NCBI GenBank assembly: GCA_017536765.1
Contig: JAFXGV010000018.1
Span: 1-56,686, forward strand
DNA from: Bacteroidaceae bacterium
Lineage (GTDB): Bacteria > Bacteroidota > Bacteroidia > Bacteroidales > Bacteroidaceae
Length of the DNA: 56,686 nt
Direction of reading: 5' to 3'
The notes under the pieces: generated by a model
What the model was told of the DNA's origin: nothing
Databases searched by the model: none
The model's input: the letters and a program-made list of their open reading frames with translations, nothing else
Translations under genes and position numbers: made by a program
In this document: piece after piece, positions 32,741 through 42,808 of the stretch
How the letters are laid out: each line of letters opens with the position of its first letter
Numbering within the stretch: the stretch's first letter is position 1

Positions 32741-33997
32741 ATGCAAGGATTTGAAACTAAAGTGAGGCTCGTTGTACTGAGCTTCTTGCAATTTGCTGTT
32801 TGGGGTGCCTACCTCACATCTATGGGCCGTTATCTTGGCGGTGCCGGCTTGGGTACATATATCGGCTGGTTCTATGCCGTGCAGGGTATTGTATCTATCT
32901 TTATGCCTGCCATCATTGGTATTGTAGCCGACAGATGGGTGCCTGCGCAGCGTCTGCTTGCCTTCTGCCACGCCATGGCGGCCGTGTTTATGATTCTCAC
33001 AGGTTATATGGGCCTCTCAAAAGGTGCCGATGTGGCATTTAACGACCTATTTTGGTTCTATACTATGAGTGTGGCCTTCTATATGCCCACTTTGGCGCTC
33101 TCCAACTCTGTGTCATATACCGTGCTCGACAAGGCCAAGCTCGATACCGTGAAGGCCTTCCCGCCTATCCGCGTGTTCGGCACCATTGGTTTCATAGTAT
33201 CTATGTGGATTGTGGATATCACCGGTTTCCAAGGCGATTACAACCAATTCTTCGCATCGGCTGTGTGGGGCCTGCTGCTTGCCGCGTACTGCTTCACATT
33301 GCCCTCTTGCCCCGTGAACAAGGGTGGCGACAAGAAATCCATCGCTTCGGCTCTCGGGCTCGATGCCTTCAAACTCTTCGGGCAAAAGCGTATGGCTATA
33401 TTCTTCATATTCTCAATGCTGCTTGGCGGTGCGTTGCAGATTTCCAACGGCTATGCCAATGGCTTTATAAGCGGCTACGGCGCCTTCCCGCAGTATGCAG
33501 GTACATTTGCAGTGGAGCACACCAATATCCTCATATCATTGTCGCAGATGTCCGAAACACTCTGCATCCTGCTCATTCCCTTCTTCCTCAGCCGCTTTGG
33601 CATTAAAAGGGTGATGCTGCTTGCTATGCTTGCGTGGGTGTTGCGCTTTGGTTTCTTTGCCGTGGGCGATCCCGGTATGCCGGGTGTGCTCTTCTTTGTG
33701 GCATCTATGATAGTGTATGGTGTGGCATTCGATTTCTTTAATATATCGGGCTCGCTGTTTGTGGATAGGGAGGTGCCCGAAAGCCAACGTTCAAGTGCAC
33801 AGGGCCTCTTTATGCTTATGACCAACGGTCTTGGAGCATCGGTGGGCGTGATTGCTGCACAGGAGGTTGTGAACCACTATACTATGCAGGGCAACAACTT
33901 CGAGGGATGGCCCACAGCGTGGTATATATTTGCCGGCTATGCACTTGTGGTTGCATTGGTGTTTGCCGTGGTGTTCAAAGAGAAAAAACAGGCATAA
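32741..33997 (+). CDS. Nucleoside:H+ symporter (NupG-like MFS permease)
   Basis: Inner-membrane permease with about 12 helices in 418 residues. The N-terminal LSFLQFAVWGAYLTSMGRYL and VQGIVSIFMPAIIGIVADRW fit the nucleoside:H+ symporter family (PF03825). The substrate is probably purine or pyrimidine nucleosides, consistent with salvage genes (hpt, punA) in the window. It is first in a six-gene operon otherwise devoted to nucleic-acid modification and unknowns; the next gene starts 6 nt downstream. Confidence 0.88.
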   Translation: MQGFETKVRLVVLSFLQFAVWGAYLTSMGRYLGGAGLGTYIGWFYAVQGIVSIFMPAIIGIVADRWVPAQRLLAFCHAMAAVFMILTGYMGLSKGADVAFNDLFWFYTMSVAFYMPTLALSNSVSYTVLDKAKLDTVKAFPPIRVFGTIGFIVSMWIVDITGFQGDYNQFFASAVWGLLLAAYCFTLPSCPVNKGGDKKSIASALGLDAFKLFGQKRMAIFFIFSMLLGGALQISNGYANGFISGYGAFPQYAGTFAVEHTNILISLSQMSETLCILLIPFFLSRFGIKRVMLLAMLAWVLRFGFFAVGDPGMPGVLFFVASMIVYGVAFDFFNISGSLFVDREVPESQRSSAQGLFMLMTNGLGASVGVIAAQEVVNHYTMQGNNFEGWPTAWYIFAGYALVVALVFAVVFKEKKQA

Positions 33998-34003
33998 GAG
34001 TAT

Positions 34004-34570
34004 ATGGTTGAGTTGGTTATTGCCGATATAATGTCGAGGGCGGCCGACAACAGGGCCTATGTGCTACTGTTGCAGGAGCGTAACGGCCTGCGCAAGATTA
34101 TGGTGGCTCTTGGTATGGCCGAGGCTCAGTCCATCATCTTCTCAATGCAGGGCGCGCATCCGCCGCGCCCGCTCACGCACCAGCTGTTCGGCTCGCTCAC
34201 CGCGGCATTCGGCATCAAAATGCAATATGCCCTTATAAGCAGCATTGTGGATGGCACCTTCTGCTCTACAATCCTTTTTGAGAAGGGCGACGAGGTGCAC
34301 GAAATTGATGCCCGCACGTCCGACGCCATAGCACTTGCCCTGCGTGCCGGTGTTCCCATACTCATAACCGAGGAACTGCTCAACCGCACCTGTGTACACG
34401 ACGAACACAACGGGGCGATATCGATACCCATCCACGCCGTGAACGAGGCTGTGTTGCGCCAGGCGATGGACGAGGCTGTGCGCAACGAGAACTACGAGCT
34501 TGCAAAGGCGCTTAAAGAGGAACTCGACTCCCGCCACACAACCCCGGCAGAGCCCGAAACAGAAAACTGA
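34004..34570 (+). CDS. Bifunctional nuclease with UVR motif
   Basis: A 188-residue protein. The N-terminal about 130 residues are the bifunctional nuclease domain (PF02577, DUF151), recognised from VLLLQERNGLRKIMVALGMA and the conserved HEIDARTSDAIALALRAGVPI. The C-terminal part (about 150-180) is a UVR motif (VRNENYELAKALKEELD), as in UvrB/UvrC. Plant and bacterial members are reported to degrade DNA and RNA, but the role in bacteria is unclear. It starts 6 nt after the transporter gene and precedes rsmE by 25 nt. Confidence 0.9.
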   Translation: MVELVIADIMSRAADNRAYVLLLQERNGLRKIMVALGMAEAQSIIFSMQGAHPPRPLTHQLFGSLTAAFGIKMQYALISSIVDGTFCSTILFEKGDEVHEIDARTSDAIALALRAGVPILITEELLNRTCVHDEHNGAISIPIHAVNEAVLRQAMDEAVRNENYELAKALKEELDSRHTTPAEPETEN

Positions 34571-34595
34571 CAACCGAACAAATAAAACACGATAT

Positions 34596-35297
34596 ATGGC
34601 ACTATTCTATGTACCCGACATTGCCGACAAGTGGGAACTCTCCGAGGAGGAGGCAGCCCACTGCCTGCGTGTGCTACGTCTTTCGGTGGGCGATGCACTC
34701 GACATCACCGACGGCTGTGGCACGCTCTACAAGGCTGTGATATCTTCAATAGCAGGCAAACACTGCTATGTTGAGGCCCGGGAAACAATCGCTATGCCCA
34801 AAAACTGGCGTGGCAACATACACATAGCCATTGCCCCCACAAAGAATATGGACCGCATAGAGTGGCTTGCCGAAAAGGCCACCGAGATAGGCATAGATGC
34901 CATTACCTTCCTCAACTGCCGTTTTTCGGAACGCAAGGTGGTGAAGACGGAACGTGTGGAGCGCATTGTGGTGTCGGCAATGAAGCAGTCGCTCAAATAC
35001 AACAAACCGGTTGTGGGCGAGATGGTCGATTTCAAAAAGTTCATATCCACGCCCCGCAGCGGTGCCAAATTCATAGCCCATTGCTATGACAGCGAACGCG
35101 TGTTGCTCAAGGAGGTATTGCGTGAGGGCGAAGATGCCACGGTGCTCATAGGTCCCGAAGGCGATTTCAGCCCCGAGGAGGTGGCGCTTGCCGTCGAGGC
35201 CGGTTTCCGCCCCGTGAGCCTGGGCAGTTCCCGCTTGAGGACCGAAACCGCCGGCCTTGCTGCCTGCCACACATTTATATTGAAGAACGAAATTTAG
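34596..35297 (+). CDS. rsmE: 16S rRNA (uracil1498-N3)-methyltransferase
   Basis: SPOUT-class SAM-dependent enzyme making m3U1498 in 16S rRNA. The start at 34596 (MALFYVPDI) gives 234 residues; earlier in-frame ATGs lie inside the previous gene. The N-terminal PUA-like domain carries [16 protein letters not shown], and the C-terminal knot shows [11 protein letters not shown] and [11 protein letters not shown]. It lies in an operon with truA, another RNA-modification gene. Confidence 0.96.
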   Translation: MALFYVPDIADKWELSEEEAAHCLRVLRLSVGDALDITDGCGTLYKAVISSIAGKHCYVEARETIAMPKNWRGNIHIAIAPTKNMDRIEWLAEKATEIGIDAITFLNCRFSERKVVKTERVERIVVSAMKQSLKYNKPVVGEMVDFKKFISTPRSGAKFIAHCYDSERVLLKEVLREGEDATVLIGPEGDFSPEEVALAVEAGFRPVSLGSSRLRTETAGLAACHTFILKNEI

Positions 35298-35313
35298 AGA
35301 ACATCACCCCCGT

Positions 35314-36063
35314 ATGGCACGCTATTTTATATATCTATCGTACGACGGAGCGGCATATCACGGCTGGCAGATACAGCCCAACGGCATCACCGTTCAGCAA
35401 CAGCTCGAGGAGGCGCTCTCCACCCTTATGCGCCACCCTGTACAGGTGGTGGGTGCAGGGCGCACCGATGCAGGTGTGAACGCAGCCCTTATGGTGGCGC
35501 ACGCCGATTTTCCTGCCGAGATAGATGTGCCTCATATGATTTATAAACTGAACCGCCTGCTGCCTCCCGATATTGCCGTGAGCGACATACGTCGCGTGCG
35601 CGACGATGCCCACGCCCGTTTCGATGCTGTGGCGCGCAGATACAATTACAGGGTGGTTACGGCAAAATCGCCGTTTGCACGCAAGTATGCCTGCCGCGTG
35701 CAGCCCGATATTGATTTTGCGGCTATGAACGAGGCTGCGGCCCTGTTGTTGCAATATACCGATTTCACCTCGTTCAGCAAGCTGCACACCGATGTAAAGA
35801 CAAACAACTGCAAGGTCACTGCGGCCGCCTGGCATAGACTGTCGCCCACGGAGTGGGTGTTTGAGATTGAGGCCGACCGCTTTTTGCGTAATATGGTGCG
35901 TGCTATTGTGGGCACTCTGCTTATGGTGGGGCGGCACAAGCTGTCGCTCGATGGTTTCAGGGCGGTTATAGAGAACAAGGAGCGCAGCGCAGCGGGCGAC
36001 TCTGCTATGGGCGAGGCTCTCTTCCTTGTCGATGTTAAATATCCAAGTGACATTTTCCTATGA
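35314..36063 (+). CDS. truA: tRNA pseudouridine synthase A
   Basis: Converts uridines 38-40 of the tRNA anticodon arm to pseudouridine. The catalytic Asp52 is in [28 protein letters not shown] near the C-terminus is also diagnostic. The length of 249 residues is usual. Its stop overlaps the start of the EamA gene (ATGA), so the pair is coupled. Confidence 0.96.
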   Translation: MARYFIYLSYDGAAYHGWQIQPNGITVQQQLEEALSTLMRHPVQVVGAGRTDAGVNAALMVAHADFPAEIDVPHMIYKLNRLLPPDIAVSDIRRVRDDAHARFDAVARRYNYRVVTAKSPFARKYACRVQPDIDFAAMNEAAALLLQYTDFTSFSKLHTDVKTNNCKVTAAAWHRLSPTEWVFEIEADRFLRNMVRAIVGTLLMVGRHKLSLDGFRAVIENKERSAAGDSAMGEALFLVDVKYPSDIFL

Positions 36064-36959
36064 TGTGGGCTCTGTTGGCATTTGTGTCGGCGGCACTGCT
36101 TGGCTGCTACGATTTCTTCAAGAAGATTTCGTTGCGCGACAATTCGGTGGTGGGTGTCCTTTTCCTTAACACGCTTTTTTCGGCCATTCTTTTTCTGCCG
36201 TTCATTCTGCTTTCGCGCGCAGGTGTTATAACGGCAGGCCCTCTCTATGTGCCGCAGGCGGGGGTTGAAACACACCTGTTTTTGCTGCTCAAAGCGGTTA
36301 TTGTGCTCTCTTCGTGGTTGTGTGGCTACATAGGCATAAAGCACCTGCCTATAACCATTGTTTCTCCCATACAATCTACCCGCCCCGTGCTTGTGCTGCT
36401 TGGTGCGCTGCTGCTATTTGGCGAGCAGTTGAACGGCTATCAGTGGGTGGGCGTGCTGCTTGCCATTCTGTCGGTCTTTTTGTTGAGCAGGAGCGGCAAG
36501 CGCGAGGGTATATCCTTTACCCATAACCGTTGGGTGGTGTTTGTGGCACTCGCTGCCCTGTTTGGTGCTGTGAGCGCGCTGTACGATAAGTTTCTTATGC
36601 GTTCTCTGCAGCCCGTGCTTGTACAAAGCTGGTTCAACCTGTACCAATGCCTGCTGATGGCCCTGCTTTTGGTGGTGCTGAATGCATTGTCGCCGGCGCA
36701 ACGAGCAAAAAGAGTGTCGTGGCGCTGGTCCATCCCTATGATATCCCTCTTCCTCGGCGCCGCCGATTTTTGTTATTTCACAGCGTTGGCACAGGATGGT
36801 GCGCTCATAGCTGTGGTCTCTATGATACGCCGCGGCAGTGTAGTGGTGGCCTTCCTCTTTGGAGCCTTGCTGCTGCACGAAAAGAATCTCAAAAGCAAAG
36901 CAGTTGACCTTGCATTGATACTTATTGGATTATTCTTCTTATATTTGGGCTCGAAATGA
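36060..36959 (+). CDS. EamA family (DMT) transporter
   Basis: Integral membrane protein of 299 residues with two five-helix halves (EamA repeats). The first half ends at [19 protein letters not shown] and the second at [20 protein letters not shown], the characteristic repeat ends of drug/metabolite transporters. The substrate is unknown. ATGA overlaps link it to truA upstream and to the DUF3256 gene downstream. Confidence 0.9.
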   Translation: MMWALLAFVSAALLGCYDFFKKISLRDNSVVGVLFLNTLFSAILFLPFILLSRAGVITAGPLYVPQAGVETHLFLLLKAVIVLSSWLCGYIGIKHLPITIVSPIQSTRPVLVLLGALLLFGEQLNGYQWVGVLLAILSVFLLSRSGKREGISFTHNRWVVFVALAALFGAVSALYDKFLMRSLQPVLVQSWFNLYQCLLMALLLVVLNALSPAQRAKRVSWRWSIPMISLFLGAADFCYFTALAQDGALIAVVSMIRRGSVVVAFLFGALLLHEKNLKSKAVDLALILIGLFFLYLGSK

Positions 36960-37567
36960 AAAAACTATCTATAATAGCTGTTATCTTTTTATTAGCGGTA
37001 GCCGATGTGGCTGCCCAGTCTATGCGCGAGGTGTTTGTAAATGCCCCCGACTCGGTGTTGCCGCTGCTCACTCGCATAAACCGCGAGGATTGTGTAGATT
37101 TCCTCGATGCCGGTATGCGTGCCACTGTAACCAACCGCCTCGATGGCAAGAGCGAGCTTTTGTCGCTCACCGATAACTATCTGGAGTTGCGCAGCAGTGA
37201 GTGCTCCACAGTGCAGATGCGCCTGCTGTCACTTGCCGGTGACACCGTGGTTGCTGTGGTAAAGAGCGTGTGTGCCGAGGCTTGCGACAGCCGCATTTCG
37301 TTCTACAAAAGCAATTGGGAGCCTTGCTCGGTATCGTTTGTGCGCCCGCCGATAGCCGATTTTTTCCTGTCGCCCGACTCGGCGGCACGTTATATGCCCA
37401 AGTGTGATATTTACCTTGTGAAACTCACCCTGTCGCCCACCGACGAAACTGTTGTGGCAGAATATACTATGCCGCAATATATGAACGAAGAGGACAAGGC
37501 TGTGGTTGCTCCCTGTCTGCATCCGCTTCTCTATCGTTGGAAGGGTGGTGCTTTTGTGCGTGAGTAG
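36956..37567 (+). CDS. DUF3256 family exported protein
   Basis: A 203-residue secreted protein with signal peptide [20 protein letters not shown] and a pattern (MREVFVNAPDSVLPLLTRINREDCVDFLDAGM) that I recognise as DUF3256, a Bacteroidota-restricted family of unknown function. It overlaps EamA by 4 nt. Its stop codon TAG directly abuts the stop of the convergent CapA-family gene, with no spacer or terminator. Confidence 0.8.
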   Translation: MKKLSIIAVIFLLAVADVAAQSMREVFVNAPDSVLPLLTRINREDCVDFLDAGMRATVTNRLDGKSELLSLTDNYLELRSSECSTVQMRLLSLAGDTVVAVVKSVCAEACDSRISFYKSNWEPCSVSFVRPPIADFFLSPDSAARYMPKCDIYLVKLTLSPTDETVVAEYTMPQYMNEEDKAVVAPCLHPLLYRWKGGAFVRE

Positions 37568-38680
37568 CTATTTGGCGGCAGTTCCAATCTTGAACTCCTT
37601 TATAGCTCCCTTGTTGTGTCGTTTGAAGAGGGCGCGCGTATCCTCTATGAACTGCTGCATTTTGTTGCGCCCTGTTGCGCTGTGTACCAGGCTTGTGTCG
37701 GCCGGCAGAATGGTGAAATTGTCGTAGCCGTCTCTTTCGGGGCGTGCCACCCAGGTGAGGGCATATTCCAATGAACTGAGCCAGCAGATGTCATATATCT
37801 TAACTAATCCTATGCGCACCAAAAGGCCGCCGTCGCGCCCGCGTGCATACATCCCCGATATGAGATTTCCCAACGAGTAGGTTACTGCACTGCGCTTGGC
37901 TGTGAGTGAGTCGCTGCGCATCTCCATTGGCTGTACAACGTGCGGGTGGTTGCCCATAATGTGGTCCACCCCCTGCGCAAGCAACCAGTCGGTAAGCTCC
38001 TTTATGTGGCGGGGTGGTGTGTTCACATATTCGTCGCCCCAGTGCATACAGGCGATTATGGCATCGGGCTTCATCTGCTTTGCATCTGCTATGTCCTTTG
38101 CTATCTGCTCTTTGTCTATGAAGTTTACTATCAATGGTGGGGGCACGGGTATTCCGTTTGTGCCGTATGTGTAGTTGAGCAGGGCTATCTTCACTCTCTT
38201 TCTTTCAATGAGCAGGGGGTAGCGCTTTTTGCGGTCGGCGCTGTCGCGATATACACCGCAGTGCACTATCCCCAAAGAGTCCATCATATCCATTGTGTGC
38301 AATGCGCCGCGGCCTCCTCTGTCGAGGCAATGGTTGTTTGCAAAGAGCAGCACATCGAACCCTGCCCCCTTTGCGGCATAGAGGAAACTGTCGGGGGCGC
38401 AGAATGACGGGTAGCCGGCATATCTTTTATTGCCTATGGTGGTCTCGAGATTGGCAATGGCAAGGTGGGCACTGCTCACCTCGCTCCTTATATAATTGAA
38501 ACAGGGGGAGTAACTGTACTGCCCGTCGGCTGTGCGTGCAGCATTCAACTGGCTCTGGTGCTGCATAAGGTCGCCGCCAAACAGGATGTTTATGCGCGTA
38601 ATAGGGTTGATGATATTCTGCGCCGCCACTATTGCAGCGGTGCAGAATATCATCAACAATATTTTTCCTCTGATGTTCAA
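37568..38680 (-). CDS. CapA family metallophosphatase-like protein
   Basis: A 370-residue protein of the poly-gamma-glutamate CapA family (calcineurin-like fold). FGGDLMQHQ near residue 34, ANLETTIG, LFANNHCLDRG and HWGDEY, then GNHPHVVQP supply the metal-binding residues. The N-terminal hydrophobic segment suggests export or anchoring. The start is TTG at 38680; a later ATG (residue 10) would remove the basic residues before the hydrophobic segment. No capB or capC is nearby, so a capsule role is not supported. It follows folD by 9 nt. Confidence 0.88.
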   Translation of the reverse strand: MNIRGKILLMIFCTAAIVAAQNIINPITRINILFGGDLMQHQSQLNAARTADGQYSYSPCFNYIRSEVSSAHLAIANLETTIGNKRYAGYPSFCAPDSFLYAAKGAGFDVLLFANNHCLDRGGRGALHTMDMMDSLGIVHCGVYRDSADRKKRYPLLIERKRVKIALLNYTYGTNGIPVPPPLIVNFIDKEQIAKDIADAKQMKPDAIIACMHWGDEYVNTPPRHIKELTDWLLAQGVDHIMGNHPHVVQPMEMRSDSLTAKRSAVTYSLGNLISGMYARGRDGGLLVRIGLVKIYDICWLSSLEYALTWVARPERDGYDNFTILPADTSLVHSATGRNKMQQFIEDTRALFKRHNKGAIKEFKIGTAAK

Positions 38681-38689
38681 GCTTGTGAA

Positions 38690-39568
38690 TCAGTAAATCT
38701 GGTGTGTGGCGGCCAATAGCGTGTTTTTCATAAGCGACACTATGGTCATAGGCCCTACACCGCCCGGAACGGGTGTTATGAATGAACATTTAGGTGCCAC
38801 GTTCTCGAAATCGACGTCGCCGCACAGGCGGAATCCCTGTTTGCGGGTGGCATCGGGCACGCGTGTGGTGCCCATGTCTATGATTACAGCGCCCTCTTTC
38901 ACCATATCGGCTTTCACAAAGTGCGGTTGTCCCAAGGCGGCAATTATGATATCGGCCTTGCGGCACTCATCGGCAATGTTCTGTGTGTGGCTGTGGCACA
39001 CGGTGACTGTGGCATCGCCGGGTATCTGCTTCTGCATCATAAGGCTTGCCATAGGTTTTCCTACAATGTTGCTGCGCCCCAGTACCACGCACTTTTTACC
39101 CTTTGTGTCTATGTTGTAGCGGCGCAACAGCTCCATTATGCCGTTGGGTGTTGCAGATAGGAAGCAGGGGAGGCCTATGGCCAGGCGGCCTGCGTTTACG
39201 GGGTGAAACCCATCGACATCCTTGCGGTAGTCTATGGCCTCGGTAATCTTCTGCTCGTCGATATGCCGGGGCAGTGGCAACTGCACTATGAAACCGTCGA
39301 TGTCGCTGTCGTTGTTCAGCTCATCGACCTTTGCAAGCAATTGCTCCTCGGTAATGTCATCCTCGTAGCGTATGAGGGTGGATGTGAAGCCACACTCCTC
39401 GCAGGCACGTACCTTGTTGGCAACGTATGTTTCGCTGCCGCCGTCGTGCCCCACAAGTATTGCTGCCAGGTGCGGGCGTTTGCCGCCCTGTGCCATTATC
39501 TTCTCTACCTCTGCGGCTATCTCCTTCTTTATGGTTGCCGCAATTGCTTTACCGTCAATCAGTTGCAT
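38690..39568 (-). CDS. folD: Methylene-THF dehydrogenase/cyclohydrolase FolD
   Basis: Interconverts methylene-THF, methenyl-THF and 10-formyl-THF, supplying one-carbon units for purines and supporting the thyA-folA cycle. [13 protein letters not shown] holds the catalytic Tyr/Lys, QLPLPRHID the folate site and [11 protein letters not shown] the NADP site. The length is 292 residues. It follows ffh by 19 nt on the minus strand. Confidence 0.96.
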   Translation of the reverse strand: MQLIDGKAIAATIKKEIAAEVEKIMAQGGKRPHLAAILVGHDGGSETYVANKVRACEECGFTSTLIRYEDDITEEQLLAKVDELNNDSDIDGFIVQLPLPRHIDEQKITEAIDYRKDVDGFHPVNAGRLAIGLPCFLSATPNGIMELLRRYNIDTKGKKCVVLGRSNIVGKPMASLMMQKQIPGDATVTVCHSHTQNIADECRKADIIIAALGQPHFVKADMVKEGAVIIDMGTTRVPDATRKQGFRLCGDVDFENVAPKCSFITPVPGGVGPMTIVSLMKNTLLAATHQIY

Positions 39569-39587
39569 AGTGTTTGTTTAGCGGGTT

Positions 39588-40910
39588 TTACATTTTGAAA
39601 CGCGACATAAGGTTGCCCATCTTGTTGCCGGCAACGTTCTTCATCACCTTGCGTATCTGCTCAAACTGTTTCATAAGGCGGTTCACCTCCTGAATGTTTG
39701 TGCCGCTGCCTCGGGCAATGCGTTCGCGGCGCGATGTGTTTATTATATCGGGGTTGGCACGCTCTTTGGGTGTCATAGAACGTATGATTGCCTCCACGCT
39801 CTTGAAGGCGTTGTCGTCTATGTCCAAATCCTTTATGGCCTTGCCCACACCGGGAATCATACCCATAAGCTCCTTTATGTTGCCCATCTTCTTTATCTGC
39901 TCAATCTGCCCCAGGAAGTCGTTGAAGTCGAACTGGTTGCGTGCGAGTTTGCGCTGCAGTTTCTTGGCCTCCTCCTCGTCGAACTGCTCCTGTGCTCGCT
40001 CCACGAGTGAAACAACGTCGCCCATACCGAGTATGCGGTCGGCCATACGGTTGGGGTGGAACTGGTCGATGGCCTCCATCTTCTCGCCTGTACCGATGAA
40101 CTTGATGGGTTTATCGACAACGGTGCGGATAGAGAGCGCTGCACCGCCGCGTGTGTCGCCGTCGAGCTTGGTGAGGATGACACCGGTGAAATCCAGACGG
40201 TCGTTGAACTCTTTGGCGGTGTTCACGGCATCCTGTCCGGTCATTGAATCCACTACAAAGAGTGTTTCGGTGGGGTTCACTGCCTCTTTTATGGCTGCTA
40301 TCTCCTGCATCATTGCCTCGTCTATGGCCAAGCGGCCGGCGGTATCTATAATCACGAGGTTGTATCCCTTCTGCTTTGCCTCCTTTATGGCATTGAGGGC
40401 TATCTCCACCGGGTTTTTGTTCTCGGGCTCGCTATATACGGGCACCTCAATCTGCTCGCCAAGCACCTTCAGCTGGTCGATGGCTGCGGGGCGGTACACG
40501 TCGCAGGCAACAAGCAGCGGGTTGCGGTTCTTCTTTTTCTTAAGGAAATTGGCCAACTTTGACGAGAAGGTTGTTTTACCCGAACCCTGCAAACCCGACA
40601 TAAGAATGACAGCGGGGTGCCCTTCGTAGTTTATATCGGCTGTCTGCCCGCCCATAAGGGTGGTGAGCTCGTCGTGTACAATCTTTATCATCAACTGGCT
40701 GGGACGAATGGATGTGAGCACATTCTGTCCTATGGCTTTGTTCTTCACCGTGTCGGTGAATGTTTTTGCCACCTTGTAGTTTACGTCGGCATCGAGTAGT
40801 GCCTTGCGCACATCCTTCAGTGTCTCGGCTACGTTCACCTCGGTGATGCGGCCCTCTCCTTTCAGTATCTTAAATGAGCGTTCAAGGCGCTCGCTTAGGT
40901 TTTCAAACAT
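39588..40910 (-). CDS. ffh: Signal recognition particle protein Ffh
   Basis: GTPase that with 4.5S RNA delivers nascent membrane proteins to FtsY. The N domain (1-95) precedes the G domain with GLQGSGKT (106-113), DTAGRL and the GTGEKMEAIDQFHPNRM box. The M domain (about 300-440) is Met-rich and binds the RNA. The length is 440 residues. It starts 28 nt after the DUF4831 gene and is probably part of one leftward transcript with folD and the CapA-family gene. Confidence 0.97.
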   Translation of the reverse strand: MFENLSERLERSFKILKGEGRITEVNVAETLKDVRKALLDADVNYKVAKTFTDTVKNKAIGQNVLTSIRPSQLMIKIVHDELTTLMGGQTADINYEGHPAVILMSGLQGSGKTTFSSKLANFLKKKKNRNPLLVACDVYRPAAIDQLKVLGEQIEVPVYSEPENKNPVEIALNAIKEAKQKGYNLVIIDTAGRLAIDEAMMQEIAAIKEAVNPTETLFVVDSMTGQDAVNTAKEFNDRLDFTGVILTKLDGDTRGGAALSIRTVVDKPIKFIGTGEKMEAIDQFHPNRMADRILGMGDVVSLVERAQEQFDEEEAKKLQRKLARNQFDFNDFLGQIEQIKKMGNIKELMGMIPGVGKAIKDLDIDDNAFKSVEAIIRSMTPKERANPDIINTSRRERIARGSGTNIQEVNRLMKQFEQIRKVMKNVAGNKMGNLMSRFKM

Positions 40911-40938
40911 TCTGTTTCCTTTTTATATTGTTATTATT

Positions 40939-41991
40939 CTATTTTTCTATGCTTGTTATTCCGCCTGTGGCTTTGTCGAACAGCACCTTTGTGGTGGCGT
41001 TCTTGTTAAATAGTGCCTTTGAAAGTATCTCCGTTGTTCCAAGCTGTGCTATGGGCACCTCATCATCGTAAAGCACTTTGCCGCTTGTATATATCTTGAG
41101 GGCTGCTTTGCCGGGAACGTTGTAGCACACACCCTCCTTCTTTATCTCTTTTTTCTTTATCTCCTCGGGGGTGGGAATATAAACGCTGTGCAGGTTGCGG
41201 AAGTCGTAATATACGGGTGCGCCGGCAAGGTTGGCGTTGTCCACAAGCCCCAACTTGCGCGAGAAACGGAACATCACCGCCTTGGCGGTGTCGCTCTGTG
41301 TATTTGGGGTGAAACGTACCGTCTGGCTCACACGCATCGTGTCGGTCACTCCGGTGAAAAGTTCCAGCAGGGCCTTCTCCTGCTTGTCTAACTCGTTGAG
41401 AACAAGCTGCATTGCTACACCGTCTTTGGGCATATTATCGGCCTGTCCGCGGGTGATAGCTATCTTGCTCTCGCGTATGGCGTATATCTCTTTTGCAACT
41501 AATTCGGCCATCTTGGCTGTGGAGCTGGCTTGCAGAATCTCCTCGGTCATATATTGGCCGGCATTGGTTCTTGCTGTGCCCAAGGGCTTTTTTGCTTTTT
41601 TTTCCAATGCCGCGGCGGGCTCACGGTTTATGCTCTCTATGATGCCGTCGTCGGTAAGGTGCACATTGCTTGCCGAGCTGTTGTTCAGCTTTATGGTGTA
41701 CATTTTGCTCGCATCCGGCTTGCCTGTGAGCTGCACATCCACGTTCTCAATCTCCCAATATTTCTCCTCGCTCGATATTACATTGCTTATGCGCAGGTAG
41801 CGGTCGGCATATCGGTGGAACTCACCCGGCTTGCTTGTGATGCACAGGGCATCTATCGTGATGTTTACGGTGGTGGCAGGCAAGTAGTATGTTACCCCCT
41901 CGGCTGTGCCCGCAAGGAATGAACTCACGTCGGTCTGTGCCACGGCAGGCACGGCTATCAGTGACAAAAGCGCAAGAAACATCTTTTTCAT
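40939..41991 (-). CDS. DUF4831 family exported protein
   Basis: A 350-residue secreted protein. The start at 41991 gives signal peptide MKKMFLALLSLIAVPAVA; an in-frame ATG at 42039 would add a charged extension. The sequence (EGVTYYLPATTVNITIDALC, then YADRYLRISNVISSEEKYW) fits DUF4831, a Bacteroidota family without known function. The C-terminus is rich in short beta strands. It appears to be the first gene of the ffh-folD transcript. Confidence 0.8.
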   Translation of the reverse strand: MKKMFLALLSLIAVPAVAQTDVSSFLAGTAEGVTYYLPATTVNITIDALCITSKPGEFHRYADRYLRISNVISSEEKYWEIENVDVQLTGKPDASKMYTIKLNNSSASNVHLTDDGIIESINREPAAALEKKAKKPLGTARTNAGQYMTEEILQASSTAKMAELVAKEIYAIRESKIAITRGQADNMPKDGVAMQLVLNELDKQEKALLELFTGVTDTMRVSQTVRFTPNTQSDTAKAVMFRFSRKLGLVDNANLAGAPVYYDFRNLHSVYIPTPEEIKKKEIKKEGVCYNVPGKAALKIYTSGKVLYDDEVPIAQLGTTEILSKALFNKNATTKVLFDKATGGITSIEK

Positions 41992-42063
41992 ATAGCTTTG
42001 TTTTAATGAAAAACTATGCCTTCTCGCGTGGTGCTGCAAGGGCGTAATCTTTCTAATTTGGTG

Positions 42064-42071
42064 CGAAGATA
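42064..42071 (-). promoter_or_regulatory. Promoter -7 box of DUF4831-ffh operon
   Basis: Reads TATCTTCG on the minus strand, identical to the thyA box and one mismatch from TAnnTTTG. The predicted transcript start is near 42057. Confidence 0.45.
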
Positions 42072-42208
42072 GTAAATTGTTTTGAATTAATTTGTAAAAT
42101 ATAGGTTTACTTGTGATTTGGCATCCCCTCTTTTCGGTTTTATTAACCTATGAACGAAAAAATGCAAGAAATTCGGGCGGTATTCTGTAATTTTTCAGAA
42201 GATTATAC

Positions 42209-42216
42209 TATTTTTG
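42209..42216 (+). promoter_or_regulatory. Promoter -7 box of hpt-adk
   Basis: TATTTTTG fits TAnnTTTG, with a T-rich element about 20 nt upstream. It lies 39 nt before the hpt ATG. The remaining intergenic sequence 42080-42200 holds nothing else I can support. Confidence 0.6.
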
Positions 42217-42255
42217 TAGAATCTTTACTAATGTGCAATAATAAGTGCTGTAATT

Positions 42256-42795
42256 ATGTCACGGATTAAAATTCACGATAAGGAATTTGAGATATCGATT
42301 CCAAGAGAGGAGATTCTGAAGGAGGTAAAACGTGTGGCCGATGAGATAAACCGCGACTATGCGGGCAAACGTCCCATTCTGCTGGGTGTTCTCAACGGCT
42401 GTTTTATGTTTGCTGCCGACCTTATGAAAAACCTCAATATCGAGTGCGAGATTTCGTTTGTGAAGCTCTCTTCATATCAGGGAACAACCACCACGGGCGT
42501 TATTCGCGAGGTGCTTGGCCTTGCTGAGTCCATTGCCGGTCGCGATGTGATAGTTGTTGAGGATATTGTAGATACAGGCTACACTATGCAGCGTATGATA
42601 GAGTCGCTTGGAACGCGCGAGCCCGCATCGGTGCAGATAGCATCGCTTTTCCTTAAACCCGCGCGCTTGAAGGTGCCCGTGGATGTGAAGTACAGCGCAT
42701 TTACCATCCCCGATAGGTTTATAGTGGGTTATGGTCTCGATTACGATGGCTTGGGCCGCAATCTGCCCGATGTTTACGATGTTGTAGAAGAATAA
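42256..42795 (+). CDS. hpt: Hypoxanthine phosphoribosyltransferase
   Basis: Salvages hypoxanthine and guanine to IMP and GMP using PRPP. The PRPP-binding motif VEDIVDTGYT is at 101-110, VGYGLDYDG near the C-terminus, and the flexible SSYQG loop at 72-76. The length is 179 residues. adk starts 13 nt after its stop, so both are probably made from one message. Confidence 0.95.
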   Translation: MSRIKIHDKEFEISIPREEILKEVKRVADEINRDYAGKRPILLGVLNGCFMFAADLMKNLNIECEISFVKLSSYQGTTTTGVIREVLGLAESIAGRDVIVVEDIVDTGYTMQRMIESLGTREPASVQIASLFLKPARLKVPVDVKYSAFTIPDRFIVGYGLDYDGLGRNLPDVYDVVEE

Positions 42796-42808
42796 AATAA
42801 ATTAGGAT

